Shown here one piece after another: positions 6,425 through 14,869 of a stretch of DNA of 24,616 nucleotides. Positions within the stretch are counted from its first letter, which is position 1; every line of letters starts with the position of its first letter. Below the pieces are notes generated by a model. That model searched no databases. It was not told the DNA's origin and saw nothing but the letters and a program-made list of their open reading frames with translations. The translations under genes and the position numbers were made by a program. Source of the stretch: an uncultured Eubacteriales bacterium (GTDB lineage Bacteria; Bacillota; Clostridia; Oscillospirales; Acutalibacteraceae); NCBI GenBank assembly GCA_900321515.1, contig ONWI01000158.1:1-24616 (forward strand). Reading direction: 5' to 3'.

Positions 6425-8602
6425 ATGGAAAAAATCAGATATACGCTGGAGAATCTCGACTGCGCGGGCTGCGCCGCAAAGGCAGAAGCCGCCGTCAACA
6501 AGGCGCCGTGGATAGAAAAGGCGACCGTCGATTTTATGAACAAGCGGCTGACTGTGCATCTGAGCGACATCAATCCCAATGCCGACAGTGACATCCAGAA
6601 GATCATTGACAGCGTGCTTGTGGGCGTGAATGTGGTGCTGTATGAGGGGGATGACGATTCCTCCAAAGGGGCGAAGAAGCGCAGCGGACACGGAGAGAGC
6701 TGCGAAGGCGAGGCGTGCTCCTGCGGGCATGAAGGTCATGCTCACGAACACGGCGGCGAGGAAGACGAAAGGGTTATGCTTGTCACGACCATTCTCGCGC
6801 TCGTCGCGGGAGCAGTCGGAATCGCCGCGCATTTCATCGAATTCCCCGCGCATGAGACTGTGTCGGCGGCGGGGTATATTGCGGCGATACTTTTGGCGGG
6901 CTACGACGTCATGATAAACGGCGTCAAGTCGGTATTTAAATTAAGGCTGGACGAGAGCGCGCTCATGGCAATTGCCATGGTGGCGGCGGCAATTCTGGGC
7001 GAATTCTTCGAGGGCGCTATGGTCGCGGTGCTCTACCGCATAGGCGAATGGCTGGAGGACAAGGCAGTGGACAATTCGCGCGAGAGCATAGAGGCGCTCG
7101 CCGAGATACGCCCCGATACGGCAAACGTCAGGAGAAGCACAGGGGTGGCGGTCATCCGCGCCGAGGAAGTGGAGACAGGCGAAACCATTCTGATACGCCC
7201 TCACGAGAGAATCCCGCTCGACTGTATCGTGACGGAAGGCACATCGGACATCGACAGTTCGGCGCTCACCGGGGAATCGCTCCCCATCGCCGCGGAACCC
7301 GGCAGCGAGCTGCTGAGCGGCATGATGAACGGCGACGGTTCCCTTACGGCAAGAGTCACCAGCAATTACGAAAATTCCGCCGCGGCGAGGATCATCAGGC
7401 TTGTCACCGAATCCTCCGAGAACAAGGGCAGCGCCGAGAAATTCGTGACGCGTTTTGCGGTGGTATATACTCCGATCGTTGTGGGACTTGCTCTGCTGAT
7501 CGCGGTGGTTCACCCGCTGCTGGGCTTTGGCGGATGGAGGGAATTTATATTCCGCTCGCTGACCTTCCTTGTGGCTTCATGCCCGTGCGCAATCGTGATT
7601 TCGGTGCCGCTTGCGTTCTTCTCGGCGATAGGCGGCGCGTCAAGGATGGGTGTGCTGGTCAAGGGCGGCAACTTCGCCGAACAGCTCGCCAAGGCGCGCG
7701 CCATCGCGTTCGACAAGACCGGCACGGTCACCGAGGGCAAGCCGAGGGTGCATGAAATCATCCCCGGTGAGGGCTTCACGGCGGAACAGACCGCGCAGAT
7801 GGCGGCGGCTGCTGAGATAAATTCAGTCCATCCCTACGCTCAGGCAATCAGGGAGTATGCCGGCGCGGTCGAGAATATCACCGAATATAAAAATTACTGC
7901 GAACTTGCGGGACACGGCGTTCTCTGCGAGGACTCGGACGGCAGACAGATTCTCTGCGGCGGCGGCAAGCTGATGAGGAAGTACGGCATAGAGATTCCGG
8001 AGGGAAAAAGCGCGCAGGCCTATGTGGCTTGCGAAGGCAGACTCGCGGGGCGCATCTTCATAAGCGACAGCTCGAAGGCGGGTGTGAAAGACACCGTCGC
8101 TGAGCTGAAGGCACTCGGAGTCGACGAACTGACCCTGCTCACAGGCGACGGCTATGACAGCGCGCGTCTGGTTGCCGAAAGCGTGGGAATCGAGAACTTC
8201 CGCGCGGAGCTTCTTCCGGAGAACAAGGTGGAGGAAATCGGGAAAATGAAGTCGCGCGGACTGGTGACCGCGTTCGTCGGCGACGGAATCAACGACGCGC
8301 CTGTGCTTGCCTCGGCTGATGTGGGCATAGCGATGGGACTTGGTTCCGGCGCGGCGATTGAGGCAGCGGACATGGTGCTTTCCTCCGATAATCTTTCCGC
8401 CCTGCCGGGAGCGATACGGCATTTCCGTCAGGCAATGGGCGTCATCAGGTTCAACATAGCCTTTGCGCTTGCGGTCAAGGCGGCAGTGCTTATCGCGGCG
8501 GCGTTCGGATACGCTCCGATGTGGGCGGCGGTCTTTGCCGATGTGGGCGTATGCCTGATATGCGTGGCAAACGCTTCGAGGCTTATCCAGCCGAAGAAAT
8601 GA
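6425..8602 (+). CDS. cadA: P1B-type Zn/Cd/Pb-translocating ATPase
   Basis: A membrane pump that exports divalent soft metals using ATP. In the 725 residues: an N-terminal heavy-metal-associated domain with LDCAGC (Cys13, Cys16), a His/Cys-rich linker at about 80-115 (CSCGHEGHAHEHGG), transmembrane helices, the actuator motif LTGES, the transport motif Cys-Pro-Cys at 386-388, phosphorylated Asp430 in DKTGTVTEG, the HP signature at His469, GDGINDAPVLA, and Asp706 in the last helix region, the counterpart of the Zn-binding Asp of ZntA. These mark the P1B-2 subgroup. GGGAGGA lies just before the ATG. It is transcribed with the upstream repressor and followed by its own terminator. The ion preference (Zn, Cd or Pb) is not fixed by sequence. 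Confidence 0.95.
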   Translation: MEKIRYTLENLDCAGCAAKAEAAVNKAPWIEKATVDFMNKRLTVHLSDINPNADSDIQKIIDSVLVGVNVVLYEGDDDSSKGAKKRSGHGESCEGEACSCGHEGHAHEHGGEEDERVMLVTTILALVAGAVGIAAHFIEFPAHETVSAAGYIAAILLAGYDVMINGVKSVFKLRLDESALMAIAMVAAAILGEFFEGAMVAVLYRIGEWLEDKAVDNSRESIEALAEIRPDTANVRRSTGVAVIRAEEVETGETILIRPHERIPLDCIVTEGTSDIDSSALTGESLPIAAEPGSELLSGMMNGDGSLTARVTSNYENSAAARIIRLVTESSENKGSAEKFVTRFAVVYTPIVVGLALLIAVVHPLLGFGGWREFIFRSLTFLVASCPCAIVISVPLAFFSAIGGASRMGVLVKGGNFAEQLAKARAIAFDKTGTVTEGKPRVHEIIPGEGFTAEQTAQMAAAAEINSVHPYAQAIREYAGAVENITEYKNYCELAGHGVLCEDSDGRQILCGGGKLMRKYGIEIPEGKSAQAYVACEGRLAGRIFISDSSKAGVKDTVAELKALGVDELTLLTGDGYDSARLVAESVGIENFRAELLPENKVEEIGKMKSRGLVTAFVGDGINDAPVLASADVGIAMGLGSGAAIEAADMVLSSDNLSALPGAIRHFRQAMGVIRFNIAFALAVKAAVLIAAAFGYAPMWAAVFADVGVCLICVANASRLIQPKK

Positions 8603-8610
8603 TTTATGTT

Positions 8611-8634
8611 ACAAACCATACAAACCATACAAAC
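8611..8634. repeat. short tandem repeat, ACAAACCAT
   Basis: Two exact copies of the 9-mer ACAAACCAT and a third partial copy (ACAAAC), directly after the ATPase stop codon. No function is evident. Confidence 0.65.
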
Positions 8635-8641
8635 GCAAAAT

Positions 8642-8671
8642 CCGTGCGGCGGAAGGGCTGCGCGGTTTTTT
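8642..8671 (+). terminator. Rho-independent terminator
   Basis: CCGTGCGGC pairs with GCTGCGCGG (one G-U and one mismatch) followed by six T. It closes the metal-efflux operon. Confidence 0.75.
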
Positions 8672-8695
8672 GCATTTTCTTTTACAATATAATGC

Positions 8696-8724
8696 TTGCA
8701 TTTTAATAAGGCATAAGCTATAAT
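8696..8724 (+). promoter_or_regulatory. promoter of the M50 protease/scpAB operon
   Basis: TTGCAT (8696-8701), a 17-base spacer and TATAAT (8719-8724). The first start codon is about 65 bases further on. The genes to 12212 are tightly spaced and probably cotranscribed from here. Confidence 0.75.
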
Positions 8725-8789
8725 ATTTCGGATAATATGTTTAATGGGAAGTATGCCCTGATTTTTGAATTATCAAGGAAGGTATGTAT

Positions 8790-9485
8790 ATGGGATTCTT
8801 TAGTACGTTAGGCGACACGAGACAGATGCTGCTGTATGTCCTCACAATGGTGCTGATGATAGGCTTTATCATGCCGGTGCATGAGTGCGCCCACGGCCTT
8901 ATGGCAAAGGCGCTCGGCGACGATACCGCCGAACGCGCCGGAAGGCTCACACTCAATCCGATGGCGCACCTCAATCTTTACGGCGCGCTGCTGATGTTCC
9001 TCATCGGCTTTGGCTGGGCGGAACCCGTGCCGGTCAATCCCGTGCGCTTCCGCAACCAGAAGCGCCGACAGGGATATATGGCGCTTGTCGCCTTTGCGGG
9101 ACCGCTCTCCAATCTGATTATGGCTTTGCTGGGCGCCGTCATCTACCGGGCGGGACTCTGCTTTGATATGAACGCGGATTTCTATTTCGCGTTCAGCTAT
9201 GTGATGATGTATATTGTCATTCTCAATGTGGGGCTTGCGGTATTCAATATGCTGCCGATAATGCCGCTCGACGGTTCCCGCATACTCAACTGGATCATGC
9301 CCGACAGGCTGATGTACAAGATCGAGCACGCGCTCAGCCGGGTCAATCCTATTGTATATCTTGTGGCATTCTTTGTGATTATGCGACTCATCAGCGGTCC
9401 GCTGTGGGCTGTGGAGTACGCGCTCTTCGAGTGGATAATCGGCGGCGCGGACTGGATATTCAATCTGTTCGGCCTGACCATATGA
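8790..9485 (+). CDS. site-2 protease family (M50) membrane metalloprotease
   Basis: A 231-residue polytopic membrane protein of the M50 zinc protease family, which cleaves substrates within the membrane. The first helix (LTMVLMIGFIMPVHE) carries the zinc motif HECAH (His31, Glu32, His35), and the later LPIMPLDGSRIL contains the third zinc ligand (Asp161), the equivalent of the NPDG motif. Three or four more hydrophobic helices are visible. There is no PDZ or CBS domain, so it belongs to the short group. AAGGAAGG at 8775-8782 fits the ATG at 8790 better than the ATG at 8784, which would leave a one-base spacing. It lies 32 bases upstream of scpA; this neighbour is also seen in other Clostridia. 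The substrate is unknown. Confidence 0.9.
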   Translation: MGFFSTLGDTRQMLLYVLTMVLMIGFIMPVHECAHGLMAKALGDDTAERAGRLTLNPMAHLNLYGALLMFLIGFGWAEPVPVNPVRFRNQKRRQGYMALVAFAGPLSNLIMALLGAVIYRAGLCFDMNADFYFAFSYVMMYIVILNVGLAVFNMLPIMPLDGSRILNWIMPDRLMYKIEHALSRVNPIVYLVAFFVIMRLISGPLWAVEYALFEWIIGGADWIFNLFGLTI

Positions 9486-9517
9486 CGGAATCCCCGTCAG
9501 AAGCGAGTGTCTGAATC

Positions 9518-10258
9518 ATGGAAAGAACCGAGAAGATATCCTATAAATTAGACGTGTTTGAAGGTCCGCTCGACCTGCTGCTTTTCCTCATATCCAAAAA
9601 CAAGCTCAATATCTACGATATTCCCGTGGCGGAGCTGCTGGAGCAGTACATGCAGCACATCGACCTGATGCGGCTGGAAAACATGGACGTTTCCAGCGAA
9701 TTCCTCACCATGGCGTCGAGGCTGGTCTACATCAAGACCGCGATGCTCCTGCCCCGCAAGGAGGAAGCCGAGGAACTCAAGAAGGAACTCAGCGGCGAAC
9801 TTATCGAGTATCAGCTCTGCAAGCGGATGGCGGGCAAATTGGCGGAAAAGGTGAGCTTCGACGGCTTCACGCGCCGTGAGATGAAGATAAGCCACGACCC
9901 GACCTACAGCCGCAGCCACGACGCGCGGGAGCTTGTGAAGGCTTATGTCAACGCAGTGGGGAGGGGACTGCGCAAAAAGCCGCCCTCCAAGGAGAATTTC
10001 CGCGCGATTGTGGGCAAGAAAATAGTGTCGGTCACCGAACGGGTCGGCTTCGTGCTCAAGAGCATATACAAATCAAAGCGGCTGAAATTTTCGACGCTCT
10101 TTGAGCGCGCCGATTCACGCAGCGAGCTGATAGCGACATTTCTCGCGGTGCTGGACCTCATACGCAGCCGCAAGGTCAATATCGACGACAACAACATTAT
10201 GACGATTAATGAGAGTGGTGGACGCAATTGGAAGCAATCAGACTCAGAGCAACAGTAG
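9518..10258 (+). CDS. scpA: segregation and condensation protein A
   Basis: ScpA is the kleisin subunit of the SMC-ScpA-ScpB condensin, bridging the SMC heads to compact and separate chromosomes. The 246-residue protein has the signature N-terminus YKLDVFEGPLDLLLFLISKN, the helical segment LEQYMQHIDLMRLENMDVSSEFLTMASRLV (SMC neck contact), LPRKEEAEE, and a C-terminal winged helix (FSTLFERADSRSELIATFLAVLDLIRSRKV) that binds the SMC cap. The ribosome binding site is weak. Its 3' end overlaps the start of scpB by 31 bases, so the two are translationally coupled. Confidence 0.96.
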   Translation: MERTEKISYKLDVFEGPLDLLLFLISKNKLNIYDIPVAELLEQYMQHIDLMRLENMDVSSEFLTMASRLVYIKTAMLLPRKEEAEELKKELSGELIEYQLCKRMAGKLAEKVSFDGFTRREMKISHDPTYSRSHDARELVKAYVNAVGRGLRKKPPSKENFRAIVGKKIVSVTERVGFVLKSIYKSKRLKFSTLFERADSRSELIATFLAVLDLIRSRKVNIDDNNIMTINESGGRNWKQSDSEQQ

Positions 10259-10812
10259 AGGCTATGATATTCGCCGGGGGCGACCCCGTGAGCTGCGAAC
10301 GTATGGCCGATGTGCTGGGTGTGGAAAAGAATACGATAGACAGCGTCTGCGGCGAACTTAACGATTTTTATGAAAACAGCGGCTCCGCGCTGCGCATTGT
10401 GAAGATGGGCGGGCAGTACCAGATGACCACCCGCGACGAATACGCCCCGATAATCCGCACGCTTCTCGACCTCAAGAAGGACGCTCCGCTCTCGGGCGCG
10501 GCGATGGAAGTTCTCGCGGTGATAGCCTACAATGAGCCCGTGACCAAGAATTTCATCGAACGTGTGCGCGGAGTGGACTGTTCGGGCGTGGTCAACACCC
10601 TGCTTGCCCGCGGACTCATCGAGGAACGCGGCAGGCTCGACCTTCCCGGCAGACCCATGCAGTATGCCACCAGCCCGAATTTCATGCGCTGCTTCGGTCT
10701 GGAATCCATGGGCGAACTGCCCGAAATCCCCGACGAAACCGAAGCCAATCTTCAGATTACCCTCGAGGAGGCTATGCAGGGCGCGAGGGAAGAATCGGAA
10801 GCAACAGAGTAG
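10228..10812 (+). CDS. scpB: segregation and condensation protein B
   Basis: ScpB dimerises and binds ScpA in the SMC complex. The 194 residues contain two winged-helix domains. Family motifs include TVEAMIFAGGDPVS near the start, VEKNTIDSV, MTTRDEYAPIIRTLL, LSGAAMEVLAVIAYNEPVTKNFIERVRGVDCSGVVNTLLARGLIEERGR and PGRPMQYATSPNFMRCFGL. The TTG at 10228 was chosen because it gives the usual dozen residues before the first helix; the next ATG at 10264 would cut into that helix. The start lies inside the end of scpA. The acidic C-terminal tail is usual. Confidence 0.95.
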   Translation: MEAIRLRATVEAMIFAGGDPVSCERMADVLGVEKNTIDSVCGELNDFYENSGSALRIVKMGGQYQMTTRDEYAPIIRTLLDLKKDAPLSGAAMEVLAVIAYNEPVTKNFIERVRGVDCSGVVNTLLARGLIEERGRLDLPGRPMQYATSPNFMRCFGLESMGELPEIPDETEANLQITLEEAMQGAREESEATE

Positions 10813-10847
10813 GGTAAGTAGAAAAAAAGAGAGCTCACAGGGCGGTG

Positions 10848-11684
10848 ATGCGGTTGATTGTTTTAAAAATCCTTCTTTTTTTGCTGAAAATAATCGGCTG
10901 GCTTCTGCTGATAATCATAACGGCGCTCCTTGCGGCGATGTGCGTTCCGGTGCATATTCAGGTGAAGTATGAGCCGGAGGTGACGTTCCGACTGCGGTAT
11001 TTTTTCCATACGTTCTACATCGCGGGCGAAAGTCCGCCTCTTGAGCCGCCCGGAGTCATCCGCAGGGCATTGGCTGCGGCGGGGAAATTTCTGCTGACAG
11101 TGATTTATCTGATAAAGACCGCGTTCTCGGCGGCATCCCGATGGATAAAAAAGCTGTTCGCCCGGCTGCTGTCCAGAATCCGCCGGAAACCTAAGCAGAA
11201 GAAACCCGCCCCCCCGCGCAAGAAACCGGAGGAAAAAAAGCAGAGCTTCTTCGGCGCGCTCAGAGAACAGCGCGGATTCTTCGGCGCGCTGCAATTCTTC
11301 GCGGACGCGGGCAGGATGCTCGGCGGCGCGGTGGCGAAGGTTTACCGCGGAATCAGAATAGATGCGCTTGTGCTTCACGCGTCGGTTTCGGGCGATGACG
11401 CCGCCGACACAGCCATTCTGTACGGCAGGATATGCGCGGCGGCATTCCCGGCGCTCTCGTTCCTGCTGGGCAGCACGCGCGGCTACGACCCCGCCTCTCC
11501 CCGCACGCGCGACATAGAGATAGTCCCCGATTATGCCGGGGAGGGCATAAAGATATATCTCATCGGGGAGTTTACGGTATTCCCGATACTCATGATAGGA
11601 AATCTGCTGTGGGCAGTGATAAAATTCGCCGTCGCACAGATAAAACTTACATCTGCGCTTAAAAAAGAAAAATCCATGGAATAA
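10848..11684 (+). CDS. DUF2953 membrane-anchored protein (YtfI-like)
   Basis: A 278-residue protein with one long N-terminal hydrophobic helix (about residues 5-30, LKILLFLLKIIGWLLLIIITALLAAM), a beta-strand segment typical of DUF2953 (HIQVKYEPEVTFRLRYFFHTFYI), a very basic Lys/Arg/Pro-rich linker in the middle (RIRRKPKQKKPAPPRKKP), and a C-terminal part with LYGRICAAAFPAL and DIEIVPDYAGEGIKIYLIGEFTVFPI. In Bacillus and Clostridia this family is found directly before gerW (ytfJ), as here, which suggests a sporulation-linked role; no biochemical function is known to me. The start may be the GTG at 10845 or the ATG at 10848; no clean ribosome binding site separates them. The next gene is 21 bases away. 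Confidence 0.85.
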   Translation: MRLIVLKILLFLLKIIGWLLLIIITALLAAMCVPVHIQVKYEPEVTFRLRYFFHTFYIAGESPPLEPPGVIRRALAAAGKFLLTVIYLIKTAFSAASRWIKKLFARLLSRIRRKPKQKKPAPPRKKPEEKKQSFFGALREQRGFFGALQFFADAGRMLGGAVAKVYRGIRIDALVLHASVSGDDAADTAILYGRICAAAFPALSFLLGSTRGYDPASPRTRDIEIVPDYAGEGIKIYLIGEFTVFPILMIGNLLWAVIKFAVAQIKLTSALKKEKSME

Positions 11685-11705
11685 TTCAAGAAAGGTCTGA
11701 AAAAA

Positions 11706-12212
11706 ATGAATCCAGAAGAGAAAAAGACCCCGGAAGCGGACACCCCCGAAAAAGCAAAGACTCCCGTACATCCCATCAAAGGCATGATGGACACTACTTT
11801 GTCCAAAATAAAGGAAATGGTGGACGTTTCCACCATCATAGGCGAGCCGATTGTCAACGGCGAGACAACGATCATTCCGATTTCCAAGATGTCCTACGGC
11901 TTCGCCTCGGGCGGTTCGGACTTCGACGGCAAGTCGGGACACCGGTGCTTCGGAGGCGGAGGCGGCGCGGGAGTCACCGTGCAGCCCGTGGCGTTCCTTG
12001 TGATTACTCCCGCGAACGTCCGCCTGCTCCAGATTGACAACAACATGAATTCGCTCGACAAGGCTGTGGGAATGATTCCCAATCTGGTCGATCAGGTCAG
12101 CAGTCTCCTCGCCGGCGTCAAGGACAAGAAAAAGGACGAAGAACCGGAGGTCGGCAAGGAAATGGCGGAAAAGGCGGAGCCTCTCACGCTTGACGAAGAG
12201 ATTTCCGAATGA
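11706..12212 (+). CDS. ytfJ: GerW family sporulation protein (YtfJ-like)
   Basis: A 168-residue protein of the GerW/YtfJ family, known in Bacillus as a spore protein needed for normal germination. The core VSTIIGEPIVNGETTIIPISKMSYGFASGGSDF, then FGGGGGAGVTVQPVAFLVI, is the family signature (glycine-rich turn and hydrophobic strand). N- and C-terminal parts are charged and probably disordered. GAAAGG lies about 10 bases before the ATG. Its position after the DUF2953 gene and near scpAB and a dac gene matches the common spore-former gene order. It supports an endospore-forming lineage, though some non-sporulating relatives also keep the gene. Confidence 0.93.
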   Translation: MNPEEKKTPEADTPEKAKTPVHPIKGMMDTTLSKIKEMVDVSTIIGEPIVNGETTIIPISKMSYGFASGGSDFDGKSGHRCFGGGGGAGVTVQPVAFLVITPANVRLLQIDNNMNSLDKAVGMIPNLVDQVSSLLAGVKDKKKDEEPEVGKEMAEKAEPLTLDEEISE

Positions 12213-12217
12213 TTCAC

Positions 12218-12276
12218 TTTCCCGCGGAACAAAAGTTCAAGGGAAACAATGCCGTTATTCTCCTGATTTTTTCAGG
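12218..12276. other. two small hairpins after ytfJ
   Basis: TTTCCC...GAAC, loop AAAA, GTTC...GGGAAA at 12218-12246, then CCTGA, T-rich loop, TCAGG at 12262-12276. Neither is followed by a clear T run, so termination is uncertain. The 138-base gap before the dac gene shows no good sigma-A promoter. Confidence 0.4.
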
Positions 12277-12350
12277 GAATATCCGGCCCGTGCCGGCAAA
12301 GACTACACATAAACGATTGTGTTTTTTACGATATGAAGGCAGGGTGTTTT

Positions 12351-13775
12351 ATGGATTACAATAAAGGCATTCACAATAAAAAGACCGGATTGCTCAAAAA
12401 AACCGCCGCGCTGGCAATTGCCGCCGCAATGATGACCGCATTTGCCTTTTCGGTCAGCGCGGGAGGGAATCCCGTCCCGGCGTCGGGCAATTCGGCATAT
12501 GATATGAGAACCTCGAAGCGAACCACCACGACCCGGACGTCCTCCTCCGAATCCCCGGAGACCACGGAGTCCACCACAGCCACCACGCAGGCTTCCACGA
12601 CAACCACCACGAAGCCCACAGGTTCCGAGCTGAATGAGAATACCGTCGAGGACGCTGTGCAGACCGCCACGGAATTGAACGAGGACGGCACTCCCAAAAT
12701 CACCGCCGGTTCGGCGTGCATTATGGACTGCGATACGGGAATGGTGCTTTACGGTATCAATGAGAATCAGCAGATGCCCATGGCGAGTACGACCAAGATC
12801 ATGACCTGCATTCTGGCGCTGGAGAGCGGGGACATCGGGCGCACCATCACCGTCACCGACGAGTGCATGAGACTGCTCGACGGCACCAAGATAGGACTTC
12901 AGACGGGCTACAAGATCACCATGCACGACCTCTGCGTCGCCATGATGATGTATTCCGGCAACGACGCCGCGAATACCGCCGCGGTCGCTGTGAGCGGCAG
13001 CATAGAGGCGTTCGTCTCGCTGATGAATGAGAAGGCGACGCAGCTCGGTATGCTCAATACCCATTTTGATACCCCGTCCGGACTGGATCAGTTCTCGGAC
13101 GGCGCGCATTATTCCACAGCGTTCGATATGGCGCTTCTGGGCAGGTATGCCATGCAGAATCAGGATTTCCGCACTATCGTCGCCTTCAGGGTGAGGGATA
13201 TTTACTATGACGATTTCCCGAAGGGCCGCAGGATGGTAACCCACAATTATCTCCTTCAGGGGCAGCAGTACGGCTACGAGGGCTGCGACGGCATCAAGAC
13301 CGGCGTTACCAATCTCGCCGGACAGTGCCTTGTGTCGCATGTCACGTCGAAGGAGGGACTGAGCCTCGTATGCGTCACGCTCAACAACCTCAACCGCTGG
13401 AGCGACCACAAGACGCTCTACAATTACGCCAAGAGCCTGTACGAACAGGTTCCGGTGGATCCGGATATATCGTCGTTTGACTCGACGGTAGTGGGAGGCA
13501 ACCGCAAGCATGTCCATGTGGAATGCAAGCCGGACGCGGTATTCAACGTGCTGAAATCCCAGTCCAAGGACGTGGTGCGCGAAGTGGTGTGCGACCAGTT
13601 CATCTACGCCCCGATCTGTAAGGGCGATGTGGTGGGACATCTGCGCTATTCGGTCAACGGCATTACAATCGCCGATTATCCGATTACCGCCACCGAAGAT
13701 ATACGTTCGGTCACCAACGGCTGGTTCACGGACTATGTGAGGGCGATAGAAGAGCGCGTGCGTTCGCAGAAATAA
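12351..13775 (+). CDS. D-alanyl-D-alanine carboxypeptidase (DacF/PBP5-like)
   Basis: A secreted low-molecular-mass penicillin-binding protein that trims the terminal D-Ala of peptidoglycan stem peptides. In the 474 residues: a signal peptide (KKTAALAIAAAMMTAFAFSVSA, cleavage near residue 37), a Thr/Ser-rich low-complexity linker at about 50-90, then the peptidase domain with Ser146-Thr-Thr-Lys149 (nucleophile motif), Ser202-Gly-Asn204 and Lys316-Thr-Gly318. A C-terminal beta domain typical of PBP5/DacF follows. The ATG at 12351 gives a normal signal peptide and has AGGGTG just upstream; an ATG at 12333 is also in frame. In Bacillus a dac gene lies near scpAB, spmAB and rluB; here spmAB are absent. 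The Thr-rich linker is longer than usual. Confidence 0.94.
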   Translation: MDYNKGIHNKKTGLLKKTAALAIAAAMMTAFAFSVSAGGNPVPASGNSAYDMRTSKRTTTTRTSSSESPETTESTTATTQASTTTTTKPTGSELNENTVEDAVQTATELNEDGTPKITAGSACIMDCDTGMVLYGINENQQMPMASTTKIMTCILALESGDIGRTITVTDECMRLLDGTKIGLQTGYKITMHDLCVAMMMYSGNDAANTAAVAVSGSIEAFVSLMNEKATQLGMLNTHFDTPSGLDQFSDGAHYSTAFDMALLGRYAMQNQDFRTIVAFRVRDIYYDDFPKGRRMVTHNYLLQGQQYGYEGCDGIKTGVTNLAGQCLVSHVTSKEGLSLVCVTLNNLNRWSDHKTLYNYAKSLYEQVPVDPDISSFDSTVVGGNRKHVHVECKPDAVFNVLKSQSKDVVREVVCDQFIYAPICKGDVVGHLRYSVNGITIADYPITATEDIRSVTNGWFTDYVRAIEERVRSQK

Positions 13776-13827
13776 AAAGCGGGCGGAAGAAATAGGAAAA
13801 GTAAAGAATAAAGAAAAAGAAAAAGAA

Positions 13828-13966
13828 AGCGCGCAGCGCCAATAATGGGGTCCAGGGGGCAAGGCTCCCTGGCGGGTGCAGGGCAGCGCCCTGCCGGGGC
13901 GGTGGGGCAGAGCCCCACGAGCCCGGCGAAGCCGGGCGAGCGAGCCGCGCCCGGAAAAAAAACGGG
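13828..13966. repeat. array of four GC-rich mini-hairpins (REP-like)
   Basis: Four back-to-back palindromes, each with a three-base loop: 13852-13872 (CCAGGGGGC/AAG/GCTCCCTGG), 13878-13894 (GCAGGGC/AGC/GCCCTGC), 13902-13918 (GTGGGGC/AGA/GCCCCAC) and 13921-13937 (GCCCGGC/GAA/GCCGGGC). A purine-rich A/G tract precedes them and an A run follows at 13955-13962. AGCGCGCAGCGC at 13828-13839 is the reverse complement of the small hairpin at 118-130. The design resembles repetitive extragenic palindromes. It may also end or stabilise the dac message. There is no real gene inside, and the gap 13776-14061 holds nothing else. Confidence 0.75.
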
Positions 13967-14061
13967 GTCGGGCGAATGCAGAAGCAGCAAAATTTTCAAT
14001 GCGCCCTGCCCCGAATTGCGCGCTTTATAACTTTTTTGAATACCATTGAAGGAGAATCAGA

Positions 14062-14862
14062 ATGGCAGAAAAAATCAGGCTTCAGAAGCTGATAGCCGAC
14101 TGCGGGATAGCCTCGCGGCGCAAGGCGGAACAGCTTATCGCCGAGGGCAAGGTGCGTGTCAACGGCAGAGTCGCCGGGATAGGCGACAAGGCTGACCCGG
14201 TGAACGACAAAATTACCGTCGGCAGCCGCAGGCTGCTGCCGCAGACCAGCCGGAAGGTTTACATAATGCTGCACAAGCCGCGCGGCTTCGTCACTACGAT
14301 GGACGACGAGATGGGTCGGAAATGCGTCGCGGAGCTTGTGAACAATATCGAACAGAGAGTGTTCCCGGTGGGTCGTCTTGACCGCGACAGCGAGGGACTG
14401 CTGCTGATGACCAACGACGGCGATTTTGCCAACAGGATATCCCACCCGCGCAGCCATGTTTCCAAGACCTACCGCGTCACCGTGCGTCAGCAGGTCACGG
14501 AGGAGATGCTCGCGAGGCTCGCGGAGGGACTTATGATAGACGGACAGATGACGCTTCCCGCCGACGTCAACCTCATCACCAAAGAGGAAAACCGCAACGT
14601 GATGCAGATTACGCTCTACGAAGGGCGCAACCGGCAGATCCGCAAGATGTGCGAGGAACTGGGGCTGGAAGTCATACGCCTCAAGCGCACGGCTGTGGGC
14701 AATGTGAAGCTCGGTATGCTCAGACCCGGCGACTGGCGCGACCTGAGCGACGACGAACTGCGTTCGCTGATGGCTTCGGCGCAGATATCCGCCGCCCGTC
14801 AGAAGAAGGCGGCAAAGGCGTCCGAGAACGCACCGTATAAAAGGAAAAAACAAGGAAGGTAA
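14062..14862 (+). CDS. rluB: 16S/23S rRNA pseudouridine synthase (RsuA/RluB family)
   Basis: A 266-residue enzyme that isomerises uridine to pseudouridine in ribosomal RNA. An N-terminal S4 RNA-binding domain (about 1-60: LQKLIADCGIASRRKAEQLIAEGKVRVNG) is followed by the synthase domain with VYIMLHKPRGFVTT, GRLDRDSEGLLLMTNDG (catalytic Asp107), SKTYRV and YEGRNRQIRKMCEELG. The family order and length fit the RluB/YpuL group; the exact target uridine cannot be read from sequence. AAGGAGA lies 8 bases before the ATG. The C-terminal tail is basic (AARQKKAAKASENAPYKRKKQGR), which may help RNA binding. rluB near scpAB and a dac gene is a conserved Firmicutes neighbourhood. Confidence 0.92.
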   Translation: MAEKIRLQKLIADCGIASRRKAEQLIAEGKVRVNGRVAGIGDKADPVNDKITVGSRRLLPQTSRKVYIMLHKPRGFVTTMDDEMGRKCVAELVNNIEQRVFPVGRLDRDSEGLLLMTNDGDFANRISHPRSHVSKTYRVTVRQQVTEEMLARLAEGLMIDGQMTLPADVNLITKEENRNVMQITLYEGRNRQIRKMCEELGLEVIRLKRTAVGNVKLGMLRPGDWRDLSDDELRSLMASAQISAARQKKAAKASENAPYKRKKQGR

Positions 14863-14869
14863 TATTACT

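Noticed and set aside
12303..13862. Long minus-strand frame of 519 codons
   Set aside because: Antisense to the dac gene; its His/Arg/Gly-rich composition is typical of a shadow frame.
13845..14030. 61-codon frame through the hairpin array
   Set aside because: It reads palindromic GC-rich repeats and has no ribosome binding site or recognisable domain.
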